A stretch of 34,410 bases of DNA from the NCBI GenBank assembly GCA_009837285.1, contig VXTU01000039.1, positions 1-34,410 of the forward strand, given 5' to 3'. Source of the DNA: Chloroflexota bacterium. Its GTDB lineage: Bacteria > Chloroflexota > Dehalococcoidia > UBA2979. Positions 21,642-29,514 of the stretch are shown here, piece by piece; position 1 is the stretch's first letter; every line of letters starts with the position of its first letter. Position numbers and translations under genes: made by a program. The notes below the pieces were generated by a model. That model worked only from the letters and a program-made list of their open reading frames with translations, was not told the origin of the DNA and ran no database searches.

Positions 21642-22844
21642 CTAGTCGCGCGCGAGGATGACGGTGCCGCCCGAGTGCGACCCGCCGAGCGTGCCGCCGT
21701 TGCCGTGTGCGACCGCCAGGCTGGCCCCGTCGACCTGCGAGGTGGACTCGCCGCGCAGCTGCCGCACGGACTCGAGCAGCAGGAACAGCCCGCGCATGCC
21801 CGGGTGGTTCGAGGACAGCCCGCCGCCGTCGGTGTTCAGCGTCGGCTTGAGTGGGTTGTCGAAGCGCAGCCGGCCTCCCTGCACGAAGTCGCCGATCTCG
21901 CCCTTCCCGCAGAACCCGAGGTCCTCGATGCACGTCGCCGTGGTGATCGAGAACGAGTCGTAGATCATCGCGATGTCGATCTCCTCGGCCGTGATGCCGG
22001 CCTGGCCGAAGGCGATCGGGGCGCTCTGCGCGCCGGCGGTGGTGGTGATGTCGCCGCCGTTCTCGCGGTACTTCGTCGCCTCGCCGGTCCCGATGATCCA
22101 CACCGGCGGCTTGGCGATGTCCTGCGCGACCTCCGGCGAGACGATGACGAGCGCGCCGCCGCCGTCGCTGACCATGCAGCACTCGAGGAGGTGCAGCGGG
22201 TCCGCGATCACGCGGGAGTCGAGCACGTCGTCGATGGTGATCTCGCTCACCGGATGCACAGCGCCGAACTCCAGGTCGACCATGGCCTTCACGGCCTCCG
22301 GGTTGCGCATCGCGTGCGCGCGGGTGACCACGGACAGCTCGGCGAAGGCCTCCTCGGGCGTGCCGTAGTCGTGCATGTGGCGCATCTTCACCATGGCGTA
22401 GCCCGAGATGAGCGTGAGCCCGTAGGGGTCCTCCATGTTGCCCTGCCAGTTGGCGGGGCCTTGCCCGGTCATGCCGCCGGTACCGATGGCGCGACGGTCG
22501 GAGTGCGAGGTCGAACCGTAGCTCAACACCGCGACGTTGCAGGCGCCCGCGGCGATGTCGCGCAATGCGTGCGCGGTCTGGAACTCGAACGCCGAGCCGC
22601 CGACCTGCGTGGTGTCCGTGACGGTGGGGTTGATGCCGAGGTAGGCGGCCATGCCGAGGCCGCCGCCGCCTTCACCCTCGTCGCAGTCGTAGAGCCCGTC
22701 GACATCGGACCACGCGAGCCCGGCGTCCTCGAGGGCTGCACGTATCGACTCGACCTTGATCTGCATCGCGCTGACTCCCGGCGCGACGCGCAGGGGGTAC
22801 TCGTGGATCCCGGCGATCGCCGCCAGGCGCTCCTGCGTGGCCAT
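21642..22844 (-). CDS. Thiolase-fold (SCP2/Ltp-type) protein lacking the nucleophilic Cys
   Basis: This 400-residue protein has the thiolase fold: GIHEYPLRVAPGVSAMQIKV, then the domain-linking VSDGGGALVIVS, the active-site region GGLSSNHPGMRG and the C-terminal AVAHGNGGTLGGSHSG. At the place of the nucleophilic Cys (NNxCxSG in true thiolases) the sequence reads TTQVGGSAFEF, with no Cys. The C-terminal Cys of active thiolases is also replaced (AHGNGG). It therefore probably does not do Claisen chemistry by the normal mechanism. Such Cys-less proteins paired with DUF35 include Ltp2, a retro-aldolase of steroid side chains. AAGGAG precedes the ATG at 22844. The downstream DUF35 gene is its likely obligate partner. 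Confidence 0.86.
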   Translation of the reverse strand: MATQERLAAIAGIHEYPLRVAPGVSAMQIKVESIRAALEDAGLAWSDVDGLYDCDEGEGGGGLGMAAYLGINPTVTDTTQVGGSAFEFQTAHALRDIAAGACNVAVLSYGSTSHSDRRAIGTGGMTGQGPANWQGNMEDPYGLTLISGYAMVKMRHMHDYGTPEEAFAELSVVTRAHAMRNPEAVKAMVDLEFGAVHPVSEITIDDVLDSRVIADPLHLLECCMVSDGGGALVIVSPEVAQDIAKPPVWIIGTGEATKYRENGGDITTTAGAQSAPIAFGQAGITAEEIDIAMIYDSFSITTATCIEDLGFCGKGEIGDFVQGGRLRFDNPLKPTLNTDGGGLSSNHPGMRGLFLLLESVRQLRGESTSQVDGASLAVAHGNGGTLGGSHSGGTVILARD

Positions 22845-22971
22845 GGCTTCACTCCTTCGAGGGCGCCGCGAAGCGCGCGGCGCATTACACGGCGCACTAG
22901 AGCACTCGCACGCGAGCGCGTCAACGTCGGCGTACCTTGCCCACCTCGCCCGGCGCGGCTACCGTTCGGCG

Positions 22972-23601
22972 ATGCGAGTAGGTCTCATCGCCGACACGCA
23001 CCTGCCGTCGCTGATCCGTCACCTCGACGAGCTCGGGCCGGAGCCCGCCGAGTTCCTGGCGACGGTCGACCTCATCCTCCACGCCGGCGACATCAGCACC
23101 CGCACCGTGCTCGACTGGTGCGAGCAGTTCGCGCCCGTGCGCGCCGTCCGCGGCAACCACGACGTGTTCGACGACCCCCGCCTCGCGGAACGGCAGGTCG
23201 TGGAGCTCGAGGGGTGGCGCGTTGGCATGACGCACGATCTCCGGCCGCGCACCGCCTCCCCGGGCGAGCTGTCCTCGATGCACTTCGACGGTGCGGATCT
23301 CGATGTGATGATCGCGGGCGACACGCACGTTGAATGGCTGGAGTACCGCGACGGCGTGCTGCTCGTGAACTCCGGAAGCCCGAACCTGCCGCACAACAAG
23401 GAGACGCGCCTCGGCACCGTGGGACTGCTCGAAGTCGAACGCGGCCGGCTACATGCCGAGATCGTGACGCTGGGCGAGACAGACGGCCGACCGAACCCTG
23501 GCACGCCGCAGCACATCGAGGTGGCCGAAGGGCGACTCGTCGGGAGCTCCTACAACCGCGACGCCTCGGCCGAGCCGCCGCGCGCCGCGCTGCGCGGCTA
23601 G
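22972..23601 (+). CDS. YfcE/MJ0936-type metallophosphoesterase
   Basis: This 209-residue protein has the calcineurin-like phosphoesterase motifs in order: GLIADTHLP (Asp8, His10), ILHAGDIS, VRGNHDVFDD, MTHDL and GDTHVEWLEY followed by NSGSPNLP. Usually the fourth block is GHTH; here it is GDTH, a change of one residue near the metal site. It likely hydrolyses a phosphodiester or phosphomonoester with two metal ions. ATG 22972 makes the conserved MRVGLIADTH the N-terminus; longer frames upstream are not conserved in type. The protein has a ~40-residue C-terminal tail beyond the family core. Confidence 0.85.
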   Translation: MRVGLIADTHLPSLIRHLDELGPEPAEFLATVDLILHAGDISTRTVLDWCEQFAPVRAVRGNHDVFDDPRLAERQVVELEGWRVGMTHDLRPRTASPGELSSMHFDGADLDVMIAGDTHVEWLEYRDGVLLVNSGSPNLPHNKETRLGTVGLLEVERGRLHAEIVTLGETDGRPNPGTPQHIEVAEGRLVGSSYNRDASAEPPRAALRG

Positions 23602-23777
23602 CGCCCGGACAGCCGGCCGCCGGAGGTCGTGCTCCTGCGAGCGCGAGTTGCGGCGCGAGCTCCCCCCGAAGTCGTGGCTCGAACACGGGTCGGACGCGAG
23701 GGCTAACGCCGTCGGCGCGCGACCGGTAATCTCGCTCGTGATTGAGACGCAGTGCACGCAACGAGGAGCGGGGATCG

Positions 23778-25274
23778 GTGTTCAGCCCGATCGTCGTCGT
23801 GGTGTTCGTCGGCTACTTCCTGGCGCTCGTCGGGATTGCCATCGTGCGCGCGCGGCGCATGAACGCCATGTCCGACTACGTGCTCGGCGGGCGCCGCATG
23901 AGCAGCATCACCTCGGGGCTCAGCGCGAGCGTATCGACCACGAGCGGGTGGACGATGCTGGCGCTGCCCGCACTCGCCTTCACCGAGGGCGCCAACATCC
24001 TCTGGCTCGTTGGCTTCCTCGCGGTGGGGGTGTGGCTCAACTGGACGCTCGTGGCGAAGCGGCTGCGGCGCTACACCATCGCGGCCGGGGACTCGCTGAC
24101 CGTCCCTGAGTTCTTCGAGCGTCGCTTCGCCGACGGGACCGGCGCCGTGCGCACCATCGCAGCGGCACTCACGATCTTCTTCATCATCTTCTACACCAAC
24201 TCCGGGCTGATCGCCGGGGCCGACCTGCTGGGCTCGGTCTTCGGGATCGATTCCAACTCCGGCGTCTGGATCACGCTGTTCGCCGTGGCGTCGTACACCT
24301 TTATCGGCGGCTTCCTAGCGGTGTCGAGGACGGACGTGTTCCAGGCGGTGCTGATGCTCGCCGGGTTCATGATCATCCCGCTCACGCTGCTCTTCGTCTC
24401 CGATGACCCGTTCGGCGAGGTAGGCGGTGGGCCCGGGTTCTTCAATCCCTTCACCGACCCGAGCGGCGAGGTGGTCACGCCGGTGTTCCTGGCCGGTCTC
24501 GCGGGCTGGGGCATCGGCGCCCTCGGTTCACAGCGCGTGCTGCAGCGTTTCATGGCCGTGGAGAGCGAGGAGAAGATCGACGAGAGCCGCAACATCTCCG
24601 CCGCGTGGATCATCGGCATCTACGCGCTCAGCTTCCTGCTCGGGCTGCTCGCGCACCCCGCGCTCGAGGCTGCCGGGGTCGAGACGACGGACCCCGAGCA
24701 GGTCTACTTCGCAGTCGTCGACCACTTCTTCCCCGTACTCATCGGCGGCCTGCTGCTCTCGGCGGTGATCGCGGCCGTGATGAGCACGGCAGACTCCCAG
24801 CTGTTGCTCGCCTCGGCGGTCGCATCGAACGACCTGCCGATCGTCCGAGGATTCAGCGCAGCCCTCGACACACGAGAGCAGGTCTGGCTCGGTCGTGGCT
24901 GGCTGGTCGTCGTCGGACTGCTGTCCGGGGTCCTCACCGTCGCGTTCCCCGACTCGATCCTCAACCTCGTCGCGTATGCGTGGGGAGGTATGGGCGCGAC
25001 CTTCGGCCCGGTCGTCGTGCTCTCGCTCTACTGGCGACGCTTCAACGCGGCCGGGGCGGTGGCGGGCATGCTGGCCGGGTTCGCGACCGCCACGTTGTGG
25101 CAGTTCGGGCTCGAGGGCGGCCCGCAGGGCCTCTTCGACATCATGCCCTGCACGCCGGGCTGCATCGCCGGCACGATCGCGGCCGTGGCTGTCACGCTAC
25201 GCACGGCTCCACCGTCGAACGATGTCCTGGCGGTGTTCGACGGAGTCGTCGGACGAGCGACGGCCCGCCCATGA
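23778..25274 (+). CDS. Sodium:solute symporter family (SSS) transporter, PutP-like
   Basis: This ~498-residue membrane protein belongs to the SSS family, which imports organic solutes such as proline with sodium. It opens with a first membrane helix (IVVVVFVGYFLALVGIAIV) followed by YVLGGRRMSS and ASVSTTSGWTMLALPALAF, the sodium-site region of PutP-type carriers. Later helices include LRRYTIAAGDSLTVPEFFE, GWGIGALGSQRVLQRFMAV, and LLSAVIAAVMSTADSQLL, the last carrying the conserved STADSQLL sodium-binding motif. Start GTG 23778 is chosen because AGGAG lies upstream and the protein then begins just before the first helix; an earlier in-frame start would add a charged stretch. The substrate is not decided by sequence. 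Confidence 0.88.
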   Translation: MFSPIVVVVFVGYFLALVGIAIVRARRMNAMSDYVLGGRRMSSITSGLSASVSTTSGWTMLALPALAFTEGANILWLVGFLAVGVWLNWTLVAKRLRRYTIAAGDSLTVPEFFERRFADGTGAVRTIAAALTIFFIIFYTNSGLIAGADLLGSVFGIDSNSGVWITLFAVASYTFIGGFLAVSRTDVFQAVLMLAGFMIIPLTLLFVSDDPFGEVGGGPGFFNPFTDPSGEVVTPVFLAGLAGWGIGALGSQRVLQRFMAVESEEKIDESRNISAAWIIGIYALSFLLGLLAHPALEAAGVETTDPEQVYFAVVDHFFPVLIGGLLLSAVIAAVMSTADSQLLLASAVASNDLPIVRGFSAALDTREQVWLGRGWLVVVGLLSGVLTVAFPDSILNLVAYAWGGMGATFGPVVVLSLYWRRFNAAGAVAGMLAGFATATLWQFGLEGGPQGLFDIMPCTPGCIAGTIAAVAVTLRTAPPSNDVLAVFDGVVGRATARP

Positions 25275-25284
25275 GGGCGGGCCG
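25261..25284. terminator. Bidirectional terminator overlapping the symporter stop codon
   Basis: CGGCCCGCCC (25261-25270) and GGGCGGGCCG (25275-25284) form a perfect 10-bp stem with the loop ATGA. The symporter's TGA stop (25272-25274) lies in that loop. The convergent SDR gene ends at 25315, so the hairpin could end both transcripts. Confidence 0.7.
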
Positions 25285-25314
25285 CGCCGGGTCCGGGTCC
25301 CGGGTGAAATCGTA

Positions 25315-26097
25315 CTACGCCTGGGCGAGCACCGACCGGTCGTACAGGATGTTGCCGGTGTAGCCGCTCGGCTCCTGCTGGCAGACCCACACCGTTGCCT
25401 CGCCCATCGGGTCGGCGGCCTCGAAGTTGAGGTCCGGGTTCTCCGGGTCGTTGCCGGCGAAGATCAGGCCCGGCGTGCGGTAGCCGCTCTCCGGCGACAG
25501 CACGTTCACGGCGATGTTGTCGTCCTGCAGCTCGACGGCCTGCGACTGCGAGAAGTGCTCGAGGCCGGCCTTGATGCCCCCGTAGAGCAGGTCGCCGCCG
25601 CGGCGGACGTCGTCCCCGTACGGGCCCGGGCCCGGCGGGATCGCGCCGCGCGAGGAGATGTTGATGATGTGTCCGCCGCCGCCCTCGCGCATGTGCGGGA
25701 TCACGGCCCGCATCATCATGATGTAGCCGATGTAGTTCACCTCGAGGCTGAGGTGGATGTGGCGCTCGCGCGCGCTCTCGATGGTGCCGGGGATGAAGAT
25801 CGCCGCGTTGTTGACGAGGATGTCGATGCGGCCCCACTCGTCCATCACGGTCTGCGCACAGGCCTGGATGCTCTCGGCGTCGCGAAGGTTGAGCACCACG
25901 GGTAATGCGGCGCCGCCCTCGCTCGTGATGGCCTCGGCGACGGAGTGGATGGTGCCGGGCAGCCGCGGGTCCTGCACGGTCTCGGTGCGCGCGGCCACGG
26001 CGGTCTTCGCGCCGGCGGCGGCGAGGTGGCGGGCGATGTCGGCGCCGATCCCGCGGCTCGCGCCAGCGACGATGGCGACCTTCCCGTCAAGCGACAT
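25315..26097 (-). CDS. Short-chain dehydrogenase/reductase (SDR)
   Basis: This 260-residue Rossmann-fold oxidoreductase has the cofactor motif VAGASRGIG (10-18), NNAA after strand 4, the INISSRG catalytic-Ser strand and YGGIK (YxxxK). AARTE after strand 2, with a basic residue, suggests NADP(H), though that is weak. A ~15-residue insert lies between the Ser and Tyr (PPGPGPYGDDVRRGGDLL). The C-terminus (QEPSGYTGNILYDRSVLA) is the usual SDR end with GxxxxxDR/GG-like loop. GGAGGA precedes the ATG at 26097. A role on a hydroxyacyl-CoA or other alcohol in the surrounding catabolic genes is inference. Confidence 0.88.
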   Translation of the reverse strand: MSLDGKVAIVAGASRGIGADIARHLAAAGAKTAVAARTETVQDPRLPGTIHSVAEAITSEGGAALPVVLNLRDAESIQACAQTVMDEWGRIDILVNNAAIFIPGTIESARERHIHLSLEVNYIGYIMMMRAVIPHMREGGGGHIINISSRGAIPPGPGPYGDDVRRGGDLLYGGIKAGLEHFSQSQAVELQDDNIAVNVLSPESGYRTPGLIFAGNDPENPDLNFEAADPMGEATVWVCQQEPSGYTGNILYDRSVLAQA

Positions 26098-26227
26098 GTG
26101 ATCCTCCTCGGGTGCCCCGAGGCGGGACCGTTCGCCGCGCCTCGGGTGTATGTCTGCGTCGGCTGGCGAGTCTAGCCCGATCCCGCCGCGCGCACACCTC
26201 TGGCCGGTCGGCGGCGTGCCTGCTAGA

Positions 26228-26239
26228 GTTACATGTAAC
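26228..26239 (+). promoter_or_regulatory. Palindromic operator ahead of mazEF
   Basis: GTTACATGTAAC is a perfect 12-bp palindrome in otherwise GC-rich sequence, 32 bases before the mazE start. A further GGTTAC half-site copy occurs at ~26261. TAGAGT just upstream (26224-26229) could be a -10 box. Autorepression by the antitoxin at such a site is the usual toxin-antitoxin arrangement. Confidence 0.5.
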
Positions 26240-26270
26240 GTCGAGCAAGCGACTGAGCGGGGTTACACCG

Positions 26271-26495
26271 TTGGCTACCGAACCGCGACGCCAATCATCG
26301 CGAGATCGAGTACGGGCGCACAGGGCGCGGCTGCGCGAGCAGGGTTTGCGGCCGATCCAGATTTGGGTCCCGGACACGCGATCGCCTGAGTTCGCTGCCG
26401 AGGCGCATCGCCAGTCCCTGATGGCCGCCAACAGCCCTTATGCCGAGGAAGATCAGGCGTTCATCGATTCAGTCTCCGACGTGTTCTCTGAATGA
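26271..26495 (+). CDS. MazE-family antitoxin (DUF3018)
   Basis: This 74-residue protein matches the antitoxin group often labelled DUF3018. The conserved block is RVRAHRARLREQGLRPIQIW followed by VPDTRSPEFAAEAHRQS and EEDQAFIDSVSD. The basic N-terminal part should bind DNA and the acidic C-terminal part the toxin. TTG 26271 gives the family's normal length; no strong Shine-Dalgarno precedes it. The stop overlaps the toxin's ATG by four bases (ATGA), so the two are translationally coupled. Confidence 0.87.
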   Translation: MATEPRRQSSRDRVRAHRARLREQGLRPIQIWVPDTRSPEFAAEAHRQSLMAANSPYAEEDQAFIDSVSDVFSE

Positions 26496-26821
26496 ATCGG
26501 GGGGAAATCTGGACACTGGCGGGCGGCGGTGACTACAGCGGGAAGGCCCGCCCGGCGGTCATCTTGCAGGACGATCAGTTCGATGCGACGGACTCCATTA
26601 CCGTGTGTCTACTCACAACGGCTCCTGACGACATGCCGCTGTTCCGGATTCCAGTCGAACCCAACGATCGGAATGGCCTCGACGAGGTCTCCCGGATCAT
26701 GGTCGACAAGGTGACTACCGTGCGGAAATCGCGCCTGGGGTCCCGCATAGGGCGGCTCGCTGATGAGGATGTCGTCCGGCTTGACCGCGCAGTTCTTGTG
26801 TTTCTTGGTCTCGCAACATAG
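26492..26821 (+). CDS. mazF: MazF/PemK-type mRNA interferase toxin
   Basis: This 109-residue toxin of the MazF/PemK fold cleaves mRNA at short sequence motifs. Family features are MNRGEIWTLAGGGDYSGKARP at the start, VILQDD, ITVCLLTTAP, and IMVDKVTTVRKSRLGSRIGRL towards the end; the Arg in KARP and the Ser/Thr in LLTT belong to the usual catalytic region. It is coupled to the antitoxin by a 4-base overlap. The gene pair sits between an SDR and rarA with no transposase or phage gene nearby. Confidence 0.92.
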   Translation: MNRGEIWTLAGGGDYSGKARPAVILQDDQFDATDSITVCLLTTAPDDMPLFRIPVEPNDRNGLDEVSRIMVDKVTTVRKSRLGSRIGRLADEDVVRLDRAVLVFLGLAT

Positions 26822-26881
26822 CGGTGAGTGCTGCGCGACGGTGATGCCGCACCGCCGGCTCTCATCCCCTACACTCCCCCC

Positions 26882-28261
26882 ATGACCCCCACCGGCAGGC
26901 AGCCGCGACGGCGCGGCGACGCGCCTCCCGGGCTTCAACGCGACCTCTTCGCGGGCGATGAGCCTCGCCTCCCCGAAGGCGCGGTCGGCGACCGGCGCCG
27001 CGGTTCGGCGCCGCTTGCCACCCGGCAGCGCCCCAGGGACCTCGACGACTTTGTCGGTCAGGAGGCCGTGGTCGGGCCGGGCAGCCCGCTGCGAGGGATG
27101 ATCGAGCGTGACGAGACGCCCTCGCTCGTGCTGTGGGGCCCACCCGGCTCCGGCAAGACCACGCTCGCCGCTATCATCGCGCGCCGCACCCAGCGCTACT
27201 TCGAGCCGCTCTCGGCCGTCGACGCCGGCGTGGCCGACATCCGCCGCGTCGTCGCCGACGCGCGCCAGCGACGCTCGGCAGGTGGCGTCGAGACGATCCT
27301 GTTCATCGACGAGCTGCACCGCTTCAACCGCGCGCAGCAGGACCACGTCCTCCCCCACGTCGAGGACGGCACCGTCACGCTCATCGGCGCAACGACGGAG
27401 AACCCGTCGTTTTATGTAGTGGCCCCACTCATCTCACGCGCGCGCGTCTTCAAGCTCGACGTGCTGTCCGAGGAGGACATTCGCACCATCGTGTTGCGAG
27501 CGCTTGATCAGGACGAGCAACTCGCCGCCCTCGATCTGGACGTCGCCGACGACGCGATCGACACCATCGTCGGGCTCGCGGGCGGTGACGCGCGCTCGGC
27601 GCTGAACCTGCTGGAGCTCGCGGCCACCTCCACGCGCCCTGATGGCGACGGCGTGCGCCACGTGACGCGCGAGGCTGTCGAGACGACCGGCCAGCGCCCG
27701 ACGGTGCTCTACGACCGCATGGGTGACGCCCACTACGACCACATCTCCGCCTACATCAAGTCGGTGCGCGACTCCGACCCCGACGGGGCGCTGTACTGGC
27801 TCGCGCGCATGCTCGAGGCCGGCGAGGACCCGCTGTTCGTCGCGCGGCGCATGGTGATCCTTGCCGCCGAGGACGTCGGGCTCGCCGACCCGCAGGCGCT
27901 GGTCGTCGCGGTGTCCGGGCAGCAGGCGGTGCACTTCCTTGGCATGCCCGAGGCACGCCTGCCTCTCGCCGAGGTGACCGTGTACCTCGCGCGCGCCCCG
28001 AAGTCGAACTCGGCCTACGCGGCCTACACGCGCGCGGCCGCCGATGTCGAGCGCACGCGCAACGACCCGGTGCCGATCCACCTCCGCAACGCCGCGACGC
28101 GCCTCATGCGCGACTTCGGCTACGGCGAGGGATACCGATACGCCCACGACTTCGAGGGCCATGTCGTCCCCGAGCAGACGCACCGCCCACCCTCGGCCGA
28201 GGGCAACGTCTACTACGAGCCCGGCACGCTGGGTGACGAGGCCCGCCCAAGGGACGCCTAG
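26882..28261 (+). CDS. rarA: Replication-associated recombination protein A (RarA/MgsA AAA+ ATPase)
   Basis: This 459-residue AAA+ ATPase acts at stalled replication forks. Walker A is [13 protein letters not shown] (~82-94), Walker [12 protein letters not shown], sensor 1 [11 protein letters not shown], and sensor 2 [12 protein letters not shown]. The C-terminal part contains [20 protein letters not shown] and [12 protein letters not shown], hallmarks of the RarA/WRNIP1 family. The N-terminal ~40 residues carry a QRDLFAG motif. The ATG at 26882 has no Shine-Dalgarno; TACACT ends six bases before it, so the mRNA may be leaderless. Its stop overlaps that of the convergent gene in CTAG. Confidence 0.94.
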   Translation: MTPTGRQPRRRGDAPPGLQRDLFAGDEPRLPEGAVGDRRRGSAPLATRQRPRDLDDFVGQEAVVGPGSPLRGMIERDETPSLVLWGPPGSGKTTLAAIIARRTQRYFEPLSAVDAGVADIRRVVADARQRRSAGGVETILFIDELHRFNRAQQDHVLPHVEDGTVTLIGATTENPSFYVVAPLISRARVFKLDVLSEEDIRTIVLRALDQDEQLAALDLDVADDAIDTIVGLAGGDARSALNLLELAATSTRPDGDGVRHVTREAVETTGQRPTVLYDRMGDAHYDHISAYIKSVRDSDPDGALYWLARMLEAGEDPLFVARRMVILAAEDVGLADPQALVVAVSGQQAVHFLGMPEARLPLAEVTVYLARAPKSNSAYAAYTRAAADVERTRNDPVPIHLRNAATRLMRDFGYGEGYRYAHDFEGHVVPEQTHRPPSAEGNVYYEPGTLGDEARPRDA

Positions 28262-29367
28262 GCCGTCACGCCTGCTCCGAGGATCGTCGGTGGCGTCGCC
28301 GCCTTGAACGTCGCGTGCTCGGCGCGGCGCCGTGCGATCTCCGCGCTGCCGGGGCCTTCCCCACCTTCCAGGGAGCCGACGAGTTCGGCGCGCCGCAGGT
28401 AGAACACGTCGGCCGCCCCGGCGAGTTCGCCGCGTGCCACGAGGCGCGAGCCGACGCCAAGCCACATCGCCCGCGAGGCCGCGACCAGCCGCGCGACCGG
28501 CTCGGCCAGCGCGTCGACCGCGAGCGCGTGCTCCTGGGCGGCGGGTAACAGCGCCATCAACTCGGAGACCGCGGGCTCGGTGGCCGAGGCGGCGAGTTCC
28601 GCCTGCGCCGAGTGGCGCTGGGCGAGACGGCGCTGCTGCGCTTCGAGCGGGCTCGCGGCGTCCGGCAGGGCGGCCGCCGTCCGGACGGCGCGCGTAACCA
28701 TGGCGTGGTCCTCACTCCACGAGGGCACGTCCTGCCGGTAGCCGGGGACGGCGTGCGGGAAGTCCCGTTGCGCGTGCTCGCGCAGCTCCATGTACTCGCG
28801 CTGCCCGCCCGTTGGCCCGAACGTCTGGGAGAGCCTGCTGCCCTGGCTGCGCAGTAGTCGGCTCATCTCCCACACCACGGCCGCACGCCGCGAGGCGCGG
28901 GACGGAATCGCCTCGATCAACGCCCGCGCGTCGTCGCGCTGCCCTGCTCCAAACCGGGCGGCGAAGCGGGCTATGAACTCCTCCGCGACCCTCTCGGCGG
29001 GGTCCAGTACGTCCCCGTGCAGCCCAGTCACGACCGCGCGCCAGTCTTCGACGAGCCCCGTGAGCGCGTCACCGTTGAACTGCGCGGTGTTGACCGCGCC
29101 GAGCGCGGTCGTGAGTGCCTCCACACGCGGGAGCCACTCACCGTGGAGGCGGTCGAGTGTGCCTGAGGTGTTGGCCTCGTCGCGCCCACCAGCGTCCGCG
29201 CGCTCGTACAGGTAGCCACCGACAGCCACAGCGTCGTTCCCGAGCAGGTCGGCATACAGCTCGGCTATCAGGGGTGGGTGGGACTGCGCGTCAGGTCCGC
29301 ACGCGAGGAGCCAACGGTGCGCCGAGAGCGCGGCCCCGGGTAGCTCGAACGAGACTTCGGTGCTCAT
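28258..29367 (-). CDS. Stand-alone helical domain resembling the middle of PEP-utilising enzymes
   Basis: This 369-residue protein is largely helical and Ala/Arg/Glu-rich, with no signal peptide. The C-terminal piece reads AADVFYLRRAELVGSLEGG, then RRRAEHATFKAATPPTILGAG. In phosphoenolpyruvate synthases and rifampin phosphotransferases a very similar stretch (DIFYLTLDEL followed by RRAExxRYRxLTPPxxL) leads into the mobile phospho-His domain. Here the protein ends at that point: no TSHAAI-like swivelling His domain follows, and no ATP-grasp domain precedes it. So it looks like a free-standing or cut-down piece of such an enzyme whose partner domains may be encoded elsewhere. GGAG precedes the ATG. 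The stop overlaps that of rarA. The assignment rests on my memory of the family motif. Confidence 0.6.
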   Translation of the reverse strand: MSTEVSFELPGAALSAHRWLLACGPDAQSHPPLIAELYADLLGNDAVAVGGYLYERADAGGRDEANTSGTLDRLHGEWLPRVEALTTALGAVNTAQFNGDALTGLVEDWRAVVTGLHGDVLDPAERVAEEFIARFAARFGAGQRDDARALIEAIPSRASRRAAVVWEMSRLLRSQGSRLSQTFGPTGGQREYMELREHAQRDFPHAVPGYRQDVPSWSEDHAMVTRAVRTAAALPDAASPLEAQQRRLAQRHSAQAELAASATEPAVSELMALLPAAQEHALAVDALAEPVARLVAASRAMWLGVGSRLVARGELAGAADVFYLRRAELVGSLEGGEGPGSAEIARRRAEHATFKAATPPTILGAGVTA

Positions 29368-29462
29368 GGCTGCTCCGGAGGAACCGTTGCGTGGAAGTCG
29401 CTCGCGCCATGCTAATGCGGACTGCGTCGCAGCGGGAGCGGCATCGTCGGGCCGTCCGGTGA

Positions 29463-29468
29463 TACCCT
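29463..29468 (+). promoter_or_regulatory. Possible -10 element of ribBA
   Basis: TACCCT within CCGGTGATACCCTCG resembles the TGATAAACT element before the S41 protease gene. It lies 47 bases before the ATG at 29515. No FMN riboswitch is recognisable ahead of ribBA. Confidence 0.3.
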
Positions 29469-29514
29469 CGCAGGGCGAGTTGTGGTGAGGCGCACACAGC
29501 GCGGGCGGTTGGCG

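Noticed and set aside
29300-29514. FMN riboswitch ahead of ribBA
   Set aside because: The conserved AGGGGCGGGGYGAAATTCCCCACCGGCGG-type core elements are not present in the 200 bases before the gene.
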